From an uncultured Alphaproteobacteria bacterium (lineage in GTDB: Bacteria > Pseudomonadota > Alphaproteobacteria > Paracaedibacterales > CAIULA01): a stretch of DNA of 13,217 bases. The stretch spans positions 1 to 13,217 of the forward strand of contig CAIVFQ010000033.1 of NCBI GenBank assembly GCA_903905285.1, read 5' to 3'. Both the position numbers and the translations under genes were made by a program. The notes below the pieces were generated by a model. It did not search any database and had not been told where the DNA came from. It saw nothing but the letters and a program-made list of their open reading frames with translations. This document shows, in pieces, positions 1 through 6,774 of the stretch (position 1 is its first letter; each line of letters opens with the position of its first letter).

Positions 1-15
1 AGAAAAAAATCATTC

Positions 16-1206
16 TTAACCACTGCTGCCAAAAGTTGTGCTCATCCATGAGCCTGTATAGCCATGGTGCGTCAAGGCTTCATAATCCTGTCCATGACCT
101 AAAAGAACCTGGGGTGGAAATACAATATTAATATCATTGGGATTTGTTTTGGCCGTTGCCAAAGCAACACCTAAAACAACAGGGCCTGTTTGACAAATCG
201 TCCACATAGGGCCATTCCAATCCAAAAACTTCGTCCCTCTTATATATGTCGGGGCTCTTTCAGGATCAAAATTTCTGTCAAGAATTTCCAACATTCTTTT
301 GATCACCGGATGACCTGCACGGCTGGCTATAAAAGCATTCCCGGGGTAACCACAATGGTGTTCCATTCCCACGTAAAGGTCGTAACCATAATTTAATGCT
401 GACAGAGGTTTCAGAAATTCCAAATCCACATCACGATAAACGCCACCATAATAATCAAGAATAACGCATCGTAGAATGTCGCTGGCCTTGCCATATTTTT
501 TCTTGCCCAGTTCACGATAAAAATGCTTTTTAAGAGAAAAATCATCAGGCAAATCCCTGCTGATTAATTTAACCTCTACATCCGAGCCAAGAGCCTTAAG
601 AGTCTCAGGCAGCAAACTTTCGTCTTGAATCCAAAAACAATGCCTCCAGCCATTTTCCTTTAGATTGCGTTGGACCGATGCCTTATACCAATCTAAATAT
701 TGATCTGTTAACTCTCTTGGTTTTTCCGCATTGGTTAACCAAATCGTATGACTAACCAGTGGTATTCGTGGATCTTCCAGAGGTTTTAAAACATCAGGAG
801 AACAGGTGAATCTTGGGTGATTCTTTCTAAAAATTTTATCCGCATTTCGACACATGGTATCTGCGTTAATTTTTTCTTCAGGCGCGACAGCATACCTAAA
901 AAAACGAGGTCCTGTTTGCCAATCATTGATTCTTCTTAAAGCATCCTCCGCCAAGAAAGACCCCACCGTCAACTTGGGGACAAACATAGGGCCTGCCTTA
1001 GGGTGAGTGAAATATGTTGGGTAATCAACATAAGATGTTTTTTCTGGCTCACAAGCAGATACTAATGGCAACGAAGAAGAACATAAACCAACAACCTCGC
1101 CTTCCCTTTCTTCACTGGCTAAACACACAGAGCCACTTATCAATAGTATTGATGAAACAATAGAAATGGTCTTTTTGTTTGTTTTATAGAATTTACTAAA
1201 AAGCAT
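16..1206 (-). CDS. Exported GT-A glycosyltransferase with DXD motif (Gly_transf_sug / toxin-like)
   Basis: Predicted 396-residue sugar transferase that would move a sugar from a nucleotide-sugar donor to an unknown acceptor. A Sec signal peptide is visible at residues 1-30 (basic KTNKK, hydrophobic ISIVSSILLISG, cleavage likely after VCLA). The catalytic region starts with HTIWLTN at 153-159 and continues with SDILR at 242-246 and GGVYRDVDLEF at 254-264, where D259-x-D261 is the metal/UDP-sugar-binding DXD. A C-terminal HHGYTGSW (380-387) matches the family's closing H...SW motif, so the domain looks complete. The SDILR...GGVYxDxD block is shared by OCH1-type mannosyltransferases, capsule enzymes and the catalytic domains of clostridial glucosylating toxins and Legionella-type effectors. 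Export of such an enzyme is unusual and suggests either a secreted host-directed effector or a periplasmic glycan enzyme; the choice is inference. The gene is divergent from the unknown exported protein. No clear Shine-Dalgarno precedes the ATG, but this start gives the signal peptide. Confidence 0.85.
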   Translation of the reverse strand: MLFSKFYKTNKKTISIVSSILLISGSVCLASEEREGEVVGLCSSSLPLVSACEPEKTSYVDYPTYFTHPKAGPMFVPKLTVGSFLAEDALRRINDWQTGPRFFRYAVAPEEKINADTMCRNADKIFRKNHPRFTCSPDVLKPLEDPRIPLVSHTIWLTNAEKPRELTDQYLDWYKASVQRNLKENGWRHCFWIQDESLLPETLKALGSDVEVKLISRDLPDDFSLKKHFYRELGKKKYGKASDILRCVILDYYGGVYRDVDLEFLKPLSALNYGYDLYVGMEHHCGYPGNAFIASRAGHPVIKRMLEILDRNFDPERAPTYIRGTKFLDWNGPMWTICQTGPVVLGVALATAKTNPNDINIVFPPQVLLGHGQDYEALTHHGYTGSWMSTTFGSSG

Positions 1207-1240
1207 ATATTTTTACTAAAATTATAGGTAACTAACCTTA

Positions 1241-1269
1241 AATTTATAATTTAACAAAAACAATGTCAA
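1241..1269 (-). promoter_or_regulatory. Candidate sigma70 promoter for the exported glycosyltransferase
   Basis: Read on the minus strand there is a perfect -35 TTGACA (1269-1264). It is followed by an AT-rich -10 region: TATAAA at 1248-1243 (15-bp spacer) or TAAATT at 1246-1241 (17-bp spacer). It lies about 35-40 bp before the ATG at 1206. The surroundings are so AT-rich that the -10 is uncertain, but the -35 is distinctive. Confidence 0.5.
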
Positions 1270-1283
1270 GTTTTTATAAAAAG

Positions 1284-1311
1284 TTACTTAATTTTTATGT
1301 AATTTTATGCT
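1284..1311 (+). promoter_or_regulatory. Candidate promoter for the unknown exported protein
   Basis: TTACTT (1284-1289), a 16-bp spacer and TATGCT (1306-1311) form a plausible -35/-10 pair about 40 bp before the TTG start. It sits back to back with the candidate minus-strand promoter, so the two exported-protein genes may share regulation. The tract is very AT-rich, so chance matches are likely. Confidence 0.3.
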
Positions 1312-1352
1312 AAAATTTAATTAAATTAATCATTCTTTAAGGGAGATTTTTG

Positions 1353-3065
1353 TTGTCTTATTCTCTTCGTTACAAGCCATGTCTCCTCAAAAAAAGAGCT
1401 TTCTTAAGTTTTTTGTTTATTGGGTGTTTGACCATTTCAGGCCTGAGAGCGTCAGATTCCCCGGACCATATTTTTACAACACTTGATCAACTCAAAAGGG
1501 TTTCTGCGGAATTTTCCGAAGTTCAAACGTTCCACATATATGAATCAAACGAAGGACTAGGAACACCTCATAACATGGATTCCCTTGATTGTGAAGATTC
1601 GGAACCTCAAGCTCCCGCTCAAACTTTAGAAGCCAGCACTTTATCTCAGGAAAACGGAAATGGTTCTTTTTGTGAAGCAAGACCTAAAAGAGATAAACAG
1701 TTAATAGGACTTTACCTAGAAAAAGAACAAAATATTTTAGGCTTTGTTGTAAGCAGCCCTATGGGTTATTGGCCTTCAGCACCTACGCTAGATGACTACT
1801 TTATTGACCTAGGTCATAACGGAACAGTTATTATATCTTACATAAAAAGCTATGGCGGATCTCATAGCCTATTCAGATCCAATTTCTTGGCTTTCCATTC
1901 TTACAGCGAAGATAAAAAAACAGAAAATGGTTATGGATTTCCTTTGGCTATTAACGGTACTTTGAGGGGCGAAAATCTCCAGTTTATTAAAAATGCCGTG
2001 ACCTTAACGACTTCCCACCACAGGAAGGGAACCCATTTATTTGAGAGAGAAAGCTTCTATACCCCCCTTGAAGAACCTTTTGAAGACGAAAGTGGTAACC
2101 GTCTGCGTTTTGGAATTGTTAGGCGAGGAGGAGACCTTTATTTAACAATTCACCCCTTAACAGAAAACACAATTTCTCAAAACACCCAGTTAGCAAGATG
2201 GGCCCAAACACTCAACTGTTTATCATTCAATCGCAAATTACATGCACGTAATCAAAGGCTTATTAGCACTATCGTTGTGTCTTCATCTAATGTTTCATCT
2301 GCTTTAGTAGCCCATCCCGTAAGAAGCACAAGAGACTTGCCCTACCTTCTTCCCCTAGCTCCTCAAATTGTATCGTTTGCAAGACAGTGTTTAAGAAGAG
2401 AAGACGTTATGCAATCATTGCCAATTCCCGTAAGAGTTTTACTAAGAGAAGTATTGACTGACCCCTTGTTATTAATCTCAGAGCCTAGAATCTACGCCAA
2501 TACCCCTTTGTCAGCCTATGATCAATTATCATCGGTTCTTAGCAGGGGCACCAGCACACTTACTGCTTTGGCATCAAGAGCCAGGAACTGGCTTTCAACT
2601 AACTTACCCGGCTTTGAAACTGCAGGGGACTATTTTGAGGCTCCTGTTAGGGCTCCCTCTAGGCAGATTGCGGTTAAAAGAGAATTATCAAACCGACAAA
2701 TCGTATCCTTAATAGACAGTCAACTCTCTATCACTCCGCAATTCTTAGATCTTTCCGAACTTTCATCTGTTGGTGATAAACACATTGAATACTTGTCATC
2801 TCTGCGGGCTGCAGGCGAACTGCAAATGATCAATTTAACCGGAACATCCGTAACGACTAAAAGCATTATGGCCCTTGGTAAATCACGATATGTAGGACGT
2901 GTCCGAGATGCCACACGATCAGAAATTACCGTTTTGATCAATAACACACCAGCTGCCCAAGAACATGAAGGAGAGGAGCCAGCCACAGGCGAGCCTCTCT
3001 ATAAAATATTCCTCAAGAAATATTCCTCAAGAAATTTTCCATTAAAAATCCCATTTCAGGTGTGA
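1353..3065 (+). CDS. Exported protein of unknown function with C-terminal LRR-like segments; 3' end frameshifted by a 14-bp duplication
   Basis: I do not recognise this gene; no function is assigned. It encodes about 570 residues from TTG at 1353; a second in-frame TTG at 1350 is also possible. GGGAG at 1341-1345 is 7 nt from the 1353 codon and 4 nt from the 1350 codon. No in-frame ATG occurs for about 75 codons, and the TTG start preserves a signal peptide (KKRAFLSFLFIGCLTISGLRA, cleavage near residue 34). An acidic low-complexity linker follows (about 75-105), then a mixed, beta-rich stretch (about 115-270). Residues about 463-515 contain two LRR-like units, FLDLSELSSVGDKHIEYL and MINLTGTSVTTKSIMAL, of the ribonuclease-inhibitor/GALA type. 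The C-terminus is odd: a 14-bp tandem duplication shifts the frame, giving YSSRNFPLKIPFQV instead of a 580-residue form. Divergence from the exported glycosyltransferase suggests a shared surface or host-interaction role (inference). Confidence 0.75.
   Translation: MSYSLRYKPCLLKKRAFLSFLFIGCLTISGLRASDSPDHIFTTLDQLKRVSAEFSEVQTFHIYESNEGLGTPHNMDSLDCEDSEPQAPAQTLEASTLSQENGNGSFCEARPKRDKQLIGLYLEKEQNILGFVVSSPMGYWPSAPTLDDYFIDLGHNGTVIISYIKSYGGSHSLFRSNFLAFHSYSEDKKTENGYGFPLAINGTLRGENLQFIKNAVTLTTSHHRKGTHLFERESFYTPLEEPFEDESGNRLRFGIVRRGGDLYLTIHPLTENTISQNTQLARWAQTLNCLSFNRKLHARNQRLISTIVVSSSNVSSALVAHPVRSTRDLPYLLPLAPQIVSFARQCLRREDVMQSLPIPVRVLLREVLTDPLLLISEPRIYANTPLSAYDQLSSVLSRGTSTLTALASRARNWLSTNLPGFETAGDYFEAPVRAPSRQIAVKRELSNRQIVSLIDSQLSITPQFLDLSELSSVGDKHIEYLSSLRAAGELQMINLTGTSVTTKSIMALGKSRYVGRVRDATRSEITVLINNTPAAQEHEGEEPATGEPLYKIFLKKYSSRNFPLKIPFQV
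3004..3035 (+). repeat. 14-bp tandem duplication inside a coding end (2.3 copies)
   Basis: The unit AAATATTCCTCAAG occurs at 3004-3017 and 3018-3031, followed by AAAT of a third copy (3032-3035). The period is not a multiple of three, so gain or loss of a unit shifts the frame of the exported-protein gene. With two copies the gene stops at 3063-3065; with one copy it would continue to TAA at 3104-3106. Confidence 0.9.
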
Positions 3066-3118
3066 AAATAAAAGATGGCAGAAAAGTTTTAAAAGTTTTT
3101 GGTTAAGCCTTATGCATG

Positions 3119-3148
3119 TACCCGATAGATTTCAAAATCTATTGGGTA
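3119..3148. terminator. Hairpin between convergent genes, probable bidirectional terminator
   Basis: Arms TACCCGATAGATTT (3119-3132) and AAATCTATTGGGTA (3135-3148) pair along 14 positions with one G-T wobble; the formal spacer is CA. It lies between the plus-strand exported protein and the minus-strand adenosyltransferase. There is no long T-tract on either side, so a role as a terminator or mRNA-stabilising hairpin is inferred from position and stem strength. Confidence 0.6.
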
Positions 3149-3159
3149 TGGGCAGAAAA

Positions 3160-3729
3160 CTAACGATTAGCACCCGGTATCCATAATACATCCCCCTGCC
3201 CTTCTTGGGCATTAGCGTACCGTGCCATCACAAAAAATAAATCAGATAAACGATTCAGATAACGAATCACTTCAGGGTTAATCGCTTCCTTAAGACTTAA
3301 AGAAACGACGCGACGTTCAGCACGCCTAGAAACTGTTCTGGCAAGATGCAAAGCAGCCGATGTTTTGCTGCCACCCGGCAACACAAAGCTTGTTAATGGT
3401 GACAGGTGGGCATTTAAATCATCAATTTGGCGCTCAAGATAATCAACCTGCGGTGAGGTTATGGTTAGCCGGCAAGACGGCTTGTCTTCAGGGGTTTCAG
3501 GCACACACAAATCAGCCCCCAGATCAAACAAATCATTTTGAATGTGCAGTAAAATGTCTTGCAGAGAACCTTCACAAAACTGCAGGGCCCAACCGACCGT
3601 GGCATTGGTCTCATCCACCTCACCAATGGCTTCTATGCGTTCGCAATTTTTATAAACCCGTTGGTTATTTCCTAAACCAGTTTTTCCTTTATCACCACTT
3701 TTGGTGTAAATTCTTGTCAATTGCACCAT
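3160..3729 (-). CDS. PduO-type ATP:cob(I)alamin adenosyltransferase
   Basis: This 189-residue enzyme transfers the adenosyl group of ATP to cob(I)alamin, making coenzyme B12 in the cytoplasm. The length is normal for PduO/MMAB-type enzymes. Visible family motifs are the N-terminal ATP-binding TKSGDKGKTGLG (9-20), GEVDETNATVG (36-46), FVLPGG (115-120), RTVSRRAERR (131-140) and YLNRLSDLFFVMAR (157-170). The fold is a five-helix bundle acting as a trimer in known members. AGGA about 8 nt before the ATG serves as ribosome-binding site and lies inside the end of the upstream HIG1-type gene, with 10 bp between the two genes, so they are cotranscribed. No cobalamin biosynthesis genes are in the window, so it may serve salvage of imported B12 for an AdoCbl-dependent enzyme such as a class II ribonucleotide reductase or methylmalonyl-CoA mutase (inference). 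Confidence 0.93.
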   Translation of the reverse strand: MVQLTRIYTKSGDKGKTGLGNNQRVYKNCERIEAIGEVDETNATVGWALQFCEGSLQDILLHIQNDLFDLGADLCVPETPEDKPSCRLTITSPQVDYLERQIDDLNAHLSPLTSFVLPGGSKTSAALHLARTVSRRAERRVVSLSLKEAINPEVIRYLNRLSDLFFVMARYANAQEGQGDVLWIPGANR

Positions 3730-3739
3730 GAGAAAAATC

Positions 3740-3931
3740 CTATCTTATCAACAATAAACACAAAAAAAGAAGAAGAGTAACACCCTGAAACAAAACACGC
3801 CAACGCATTGCTTTATTGCCATATCGTTGATTCAAAACACCGCCAGAGAAATAGGCAATTAAGCCAAAAATCAAGGCAGCCACCGTCACCGTTAGACTGG
3901 CAAAAAAAGTCATTTTAATAATCTCAGACAA
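3740..3931 (-). CDS. HIG1-domain twin transmembrane protein
   Basis: A 63-residue inner-membrane protein with two membrane helices (about 8-30 and 45-62) separated by a short basic loop. The loop NKAMRWRVLFQ (39-49) fits the HIG1 signature R-x-R-xxx-Q (R43, R45, Q49), with N39 where Q or I is usual. HIG1 proteins are associated with respiratory complexes in mitochondria and with cytochrome oxidase in some alphaproteobacteria; here the role is inferred only. It has a TTG start at 3931, supported by a perfect GGAGG (minus strand, 3945-3941) 9 nt upstream; the first ATG lies six codons further in and has no such site. It sits immediately before the adenosyltransferase gene, a pairing I know as recurrent in Alphaproteobacteria. 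Confidence 0.85.
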   Translation of the reverse strand: MSEIIKMTFFASLTVTVAALIFGLIAYFSGGVLNQRYGNKAMRWRVLFQGVTLLLFLCLLLIR

Positions 3932-3985
3932 TAAAAAAAACCTCCGTTAAAAATACCGAGAAATAGAGTTTTTCATATTTAGTGC

Positions 3986-4014
3986 TTGCGCATTGCGGTA
4001 CACTTACTTAAATA
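3986..4014 (+). promoter_or_regulatory. Candidate promoter of the MFS transporter pair
   Basis: TTGCGC (3986-3991), a 17-bp spacer and TAAATA (4009-4014) form a reasonable sigma70-like promoter about 85 bp before the ATG at 4101. It lies in the intergenic region divergent from the HIG1-type gene. Confidence 0.4.
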
Positions 4015-4100
4015 GAAAGTAGCAAACTTTATTTTCTAGGGCAATTGCTAAAGCGTAAAATCGGCAGTTTGTCTGCATCAGCTTGGAGTTTAAGAGTTTT

Positions 4101-5429
4101 ATGAAGTCAGTCGAATCGCAGTCAATTTCCCATTTTCAGAATGGCGTGTCCTCCTCTATATCTCTCAGCGAAAAGGGTTCTTTTAAAGCCTGGATGGTTT
4201 TGGGGTGTGCCTGGTTATTTTATCTATATGAATATATTCTGAGGGTTTCGCCCAGTGTGATGACCAATAACCTGATGACGGATTTTAGCGTCACATCAAC
4301 AGCCTTAGGGGTTTTGGTTTCCTTTTATTATATCTCTTATGTGATTTTGCAAATCCCCTGCGGCATTATTGTCGACTCGCTGGGACCCCGCAAGGTTATC
4401 ACCTTTTCCGCCATTTTATGTGTTATTGGCAGTGTGGCTTTCGCTTGCAGCGACAGCTTGTTAACGGCGCAAATGGGGCGGTTTTTAATGGGTGCTGGCT
4501 CTGCGTGTGCTTATCTAAGCTGCGCCAAGGTCGGCGCAGAATGGTTCGACCCCAGCAAATTTGCCGTCATTGCTGGCATGACCATGATGATGGGTACTTT
4601 TGGTGGCATGTTTGGTAGCAGCCCCTTCGCTTTGCTTGTAAATGGCTTTGGGTGGCGTTCAGCAATGTTAGTCGCTGCTTTTGTCGGTGTTGGCGTTGCT
4701 TTGGCCTCCTGGCTGATCATTCGTGATTATCCAAAAGATATTGAACAAGAAGGATCTAACCCTTCACAAGCGCCCCTTCTTCAGGGCATTAAAATGGTTG
4801 CCTCTAACCCCCAAAACTGGCTAATCGGTATCTATGGATGCATGATGTATTTGCCTTTATCTGCATTCGCAGAACTTTGGGGGGTGCCGTTTTTAATGGA
4901 ACGTTATGGCATTGATAACGAACTCGCCTCACGCGGCAGCATTATGGTGTTTTTGGGTATGGCCCTCGGCAGTCCTTTGGGTGCCTGGTTGTCCAATTAT
5001 TGCCAAAGCCGCAAAAAGATTATGTCTTGGGCAGCCCTTGGTACGTTGATTAGCTTTGCTGTGGTTATCTATGTACCGAATATTCCCCTTAATTTGATGT
5101 TCGGCATATTATTTCTAGGTGGGTTGATATCAGGTGGACAAATTTTGTATTTTGCTGCCGCGAAAGAAGTTAGCCCCCCTCACAATAGTGGGACAACTAT
5201 CGGATTTACGAATTGTTTGGTTATGACTAGCGGTCCCATTTTCCAACCCTTGTTAGGGTGGTTACTTGACTTGGCCTGGGATGGCAAAGTGACGGCTGCA
5301 GGCATGCCTATTTATAGCTTGATCACGTATCAATATGCTTTTTCGGCCGTGATTGTTTCTTTGCTTTTTAGCTGGATCATTGTTCAATTTGTGCGTGAAA
5401 CTTACGGTACTTCTTTCGTAGCAAAATAA
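4101..5429 (+). CDS. MFS transporter, first of a tandem paralogous pair
   Basis: A 442-residue inner-membrane secondary transporter of the major facilitator superfamily with about 12 membrane helices and a cytoplasmic N-terminus rich in Ser. The MFS motif A in the TM2-TM3 loop is clear: CGIIVDSLGPRKV, with D, G and RK in the expected places (about residues 87-99). The central loop after RDYPKDIEQEG separates the two six-helix halves. The chosen start is ATG 4101, with AAGAG 4 nt upstream; an in-frame TTG at 4083 would add only six residues and has a poorer ribosome-binding site. The substrate cannot be read from sequence. By analogy with MFS families expanded in intracellular bacteria (for example Legionella Pht proteins), amino acid or organic-acid uptake from a host is possible, but this is speculation. 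It is followed 39 bp later by its paralog and is probably cotranscribed with it. Confidence 0.9.
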   Translation: MKSVESQSISHFQNGVSSSISLSEKGSFKAWMVLGCAWLFYLYEYILRVSPSVMTNNLMTDFSVTSTALGVLVSFYYISYVILQIPCGIIVDSLGPRKVITFSAILCVIGSVAFACSDSLLTAQMGRFLMGAGSACAYLSCAKVGAEWFDPSKFAVIAGMTMMMGTFGGMFGSSPFALLVNGFGWRSAMLVAAFVGVGVALASWLIIRDYPKDIEQEGSNPSQAPLLQGIKMVASNPQNWLIGIYGCMMYLPLSAFAELWGVPFLMERYGIDNELASRGSIMVFLGMALGSPLGAWLSNYCQSRKKIMSWAALGTLISFAVVIYVPNIPLNLMFGILFLGGLISGGQILYFAAAKEVSPPHNSGTTIGFTNCLVMTSGPIFQPLLGWLLDLAWDGKVTAAGMPIYSLITYQYAFSAVIVSLLFSWIIVQFVRETYGTSFVAK

Positions 5430-5468
5430 TCCCTTAACAAAAAATTGAACATGAGAGGTCAAGTTTGC

Positions 5469-6755
5469 ATGACATTGTCAAATTCCAGTCAACAGCCAAC
5501 AACAATAAGTTCTTCGACGTTTAAAGCCTGGTTAGCCTGGTTTACGGCGAGCATTTTCTACTTATACGAAATGGTTTTACGCGTCTCACCCAGTGTGATG
5601 ACTCATGAACTGACGCAAGATTTTCAAGTCTCATCTACATCTTTGGGAGTTTTGGTTTCTTTTTATTATTTCGCTTATGTTATTTTACAGGTTCCTTGCG
5701 GCTTAATTGTTGATAAATTTGGAACGCGAAAAATCGTTACCCTTTCTGCGATTATTTGCGTACTAGGCACCTACATGTTTGCGGAAAGTCAAACGCTGTG
5801 GGTAGCACAGATTGGTCGTTTCATGATTGGAGCCGGCTCAGCCTGCGCCTTTATCAGTTGCCTAAAGGTATCCGCAGAATGGTTTAGACCTCACCAATTT
5901 GCTCTTGTGGCAGGACTTAGCAATATGATGGGAACGTTGGGCAGTACATTTGCTGGCCGCCCGCTTGCGACTTTGGTCCAAACTTACGGATGGCGCCCAA
6001 CGACGCTCATGTTAGCAACAGCTGGGATTTTTGTAATTCTTATGTCGTGGTTTTGTATACAAGACAGTCCTAATTCCTTAGTAAAACAGAAAAAAGATAT
6101 CTCTCCTAGATTGTGGCCCAGCTTACAAACGGTTATTACAAACAGACAAATTTGGTTGGCTGCAGTGGTTGGTGGGTTCATGTACCTGCCAATCTCCGCT
6201 TTCAGTGAGCTTTGGGGCATCCCTTTCCTCATGAACACCTATCAAATCAACTGCGAATTAGCATCAACAGCCAATGTTATGTTGTTTTTGGGAATGGCCG
6301 TTGGAGGGCCTGTTGCTGCCTGGTTAGCAAAAATTTGCCAAAACTATGTAAAGGTCATGAGACTTTCAGCTTTATCGACCGCTGTCTTATTTGCCGCCAT
6401 CGCCTGTGCCCAATGGTTGCCCCTCAATTTAATGTTCGTCTTGCTGTTTTTGGCAGGGGTAACAATTGGCGGGCAAGTGCTGTGTTTTACCTGCGCAAAA
6501 AACAATACAACCCATGAAATCAGTGGCACAACCGTTGCCTTTACCAATGCCATTGTTATGATGAGCGGCGTTATTTTCCAACCCCTGCTTGGTTTGATTT
6601 TGGACATGGCTTGGGATGGTAAAATGACAGAGGCAGGTCTTCGTATTTACACCGAATCTAACTATCAAGTCGCCATCTTAGCTGTTCCTATCTGCTTATT
6701 TGCAAGCTGGGTGATACTCAGCTGGTTAAACGATAGCTATAGCACTGAGGAATAG
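5469..6755 (+). CDS. MFS transporter, second of the tandem paralogous pair
   Basis: A 428-residue, 12-helix inner-membrane transporter clearly descended from the same ancestor as the gene before it. Shared blocks include FKAW, FYLYE, LRVSPSVMT, LGVLVSFYY, VILQxPCG, MYLPxSAFxELWGxPFLM, PLNLMF, SGTTxxFTN and IFQPLLG near the end. Motif A is GLIVDKFGTRK (78-88). The chosen start is ATG 5469, because GAGAGG at 5453-5458 stands 10 nt before it; upstream in-frame ATG 5451 and TTG 5445 would extend the protein but put the ribosome-binding site inside the gene. The substrate is unknown. Divergence is greatest in the N-terminus and in the central loop, which in this copy is LVKQKKDISPRL. It converges on the photolyase gene with only 19 bp between stop codons and no obvious terminator there. 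Confidence 0.9.
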   Translation: MTLSNSSQQPTTISSSTFKAWLAWFTASIFYLYEMVLRVSPSVMTHELTQDFQVSSTSLGVLVSFYYFAYVILQVPCGLIVDKFGTRKIVTLSAIICVLGTYMFAESQTLWVAQIGRFMIGAGSACAFISCLKVSAEWFRPHQFALVAGLSNMMGTLGSTFAGRPLATLVQTYGWRPTTLMLATAGIFVILMSWFCIQDSPNSLVKQKKDISPRLWPSLQTVITNRQIWLAAVVGGFMYLPISAFSELWGIPFLMNTYQINCELASTANVMLFLGMAVGGPVAAWLAKICQNYVKVMRLSALSTAVLFAAIACAQWLPLNLMFVLLFLAGVTIGGQVLCFTCAKNNTTHEISGTTVAFTNAIVMMSGVIFQPLLGLILDMAWDGKMTEAGLRIYTESNYQVAILAVPICLFASWVILSWLNDSYSTEE

Positions 6756-6774
6756 CACAAAGCTTAATAAATAT

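Noticed and set aside
3360..3731. A 123-codon plus-strand ORF opposite the adenosyltransferase gene.
   Set aside because: It is fully antisense to a gene with unmistakable family motifs; its product is rich in Trp, His and Gln as expected from a shadow frame, and it has no ribosome-binding site.
4019..4050. TAGCAA...TTGCTA inverted repeat before the MFS pair as an operator.
   Set aside because: Half-sites of 6 bp separated by about 19 bp with no further symmetry; not above chance in this AT-rich intergenic region.
4083..4100. TTG at 4083 as the start of the first MFS gene.
   Set aside because: ATG at 4101 has a closer AAGAG site, and the extra six residues add nothing recognisable.
5445..5468. 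TTG 5445 or ATG 5451 as the start of the second MFS gene.
   Set aside because: The best ribosome-binding site (GAGAGG 5453-5458) lies downstream of both and points to ATG 5469.
6736..6756. GCTAT...ATAGC as a terminator between the MFS pair and phrB.
   Set aside because: The stem is only 5 bp with an 11-nt loop and no T-tract, and it overlaps the coding end; too weak to call.
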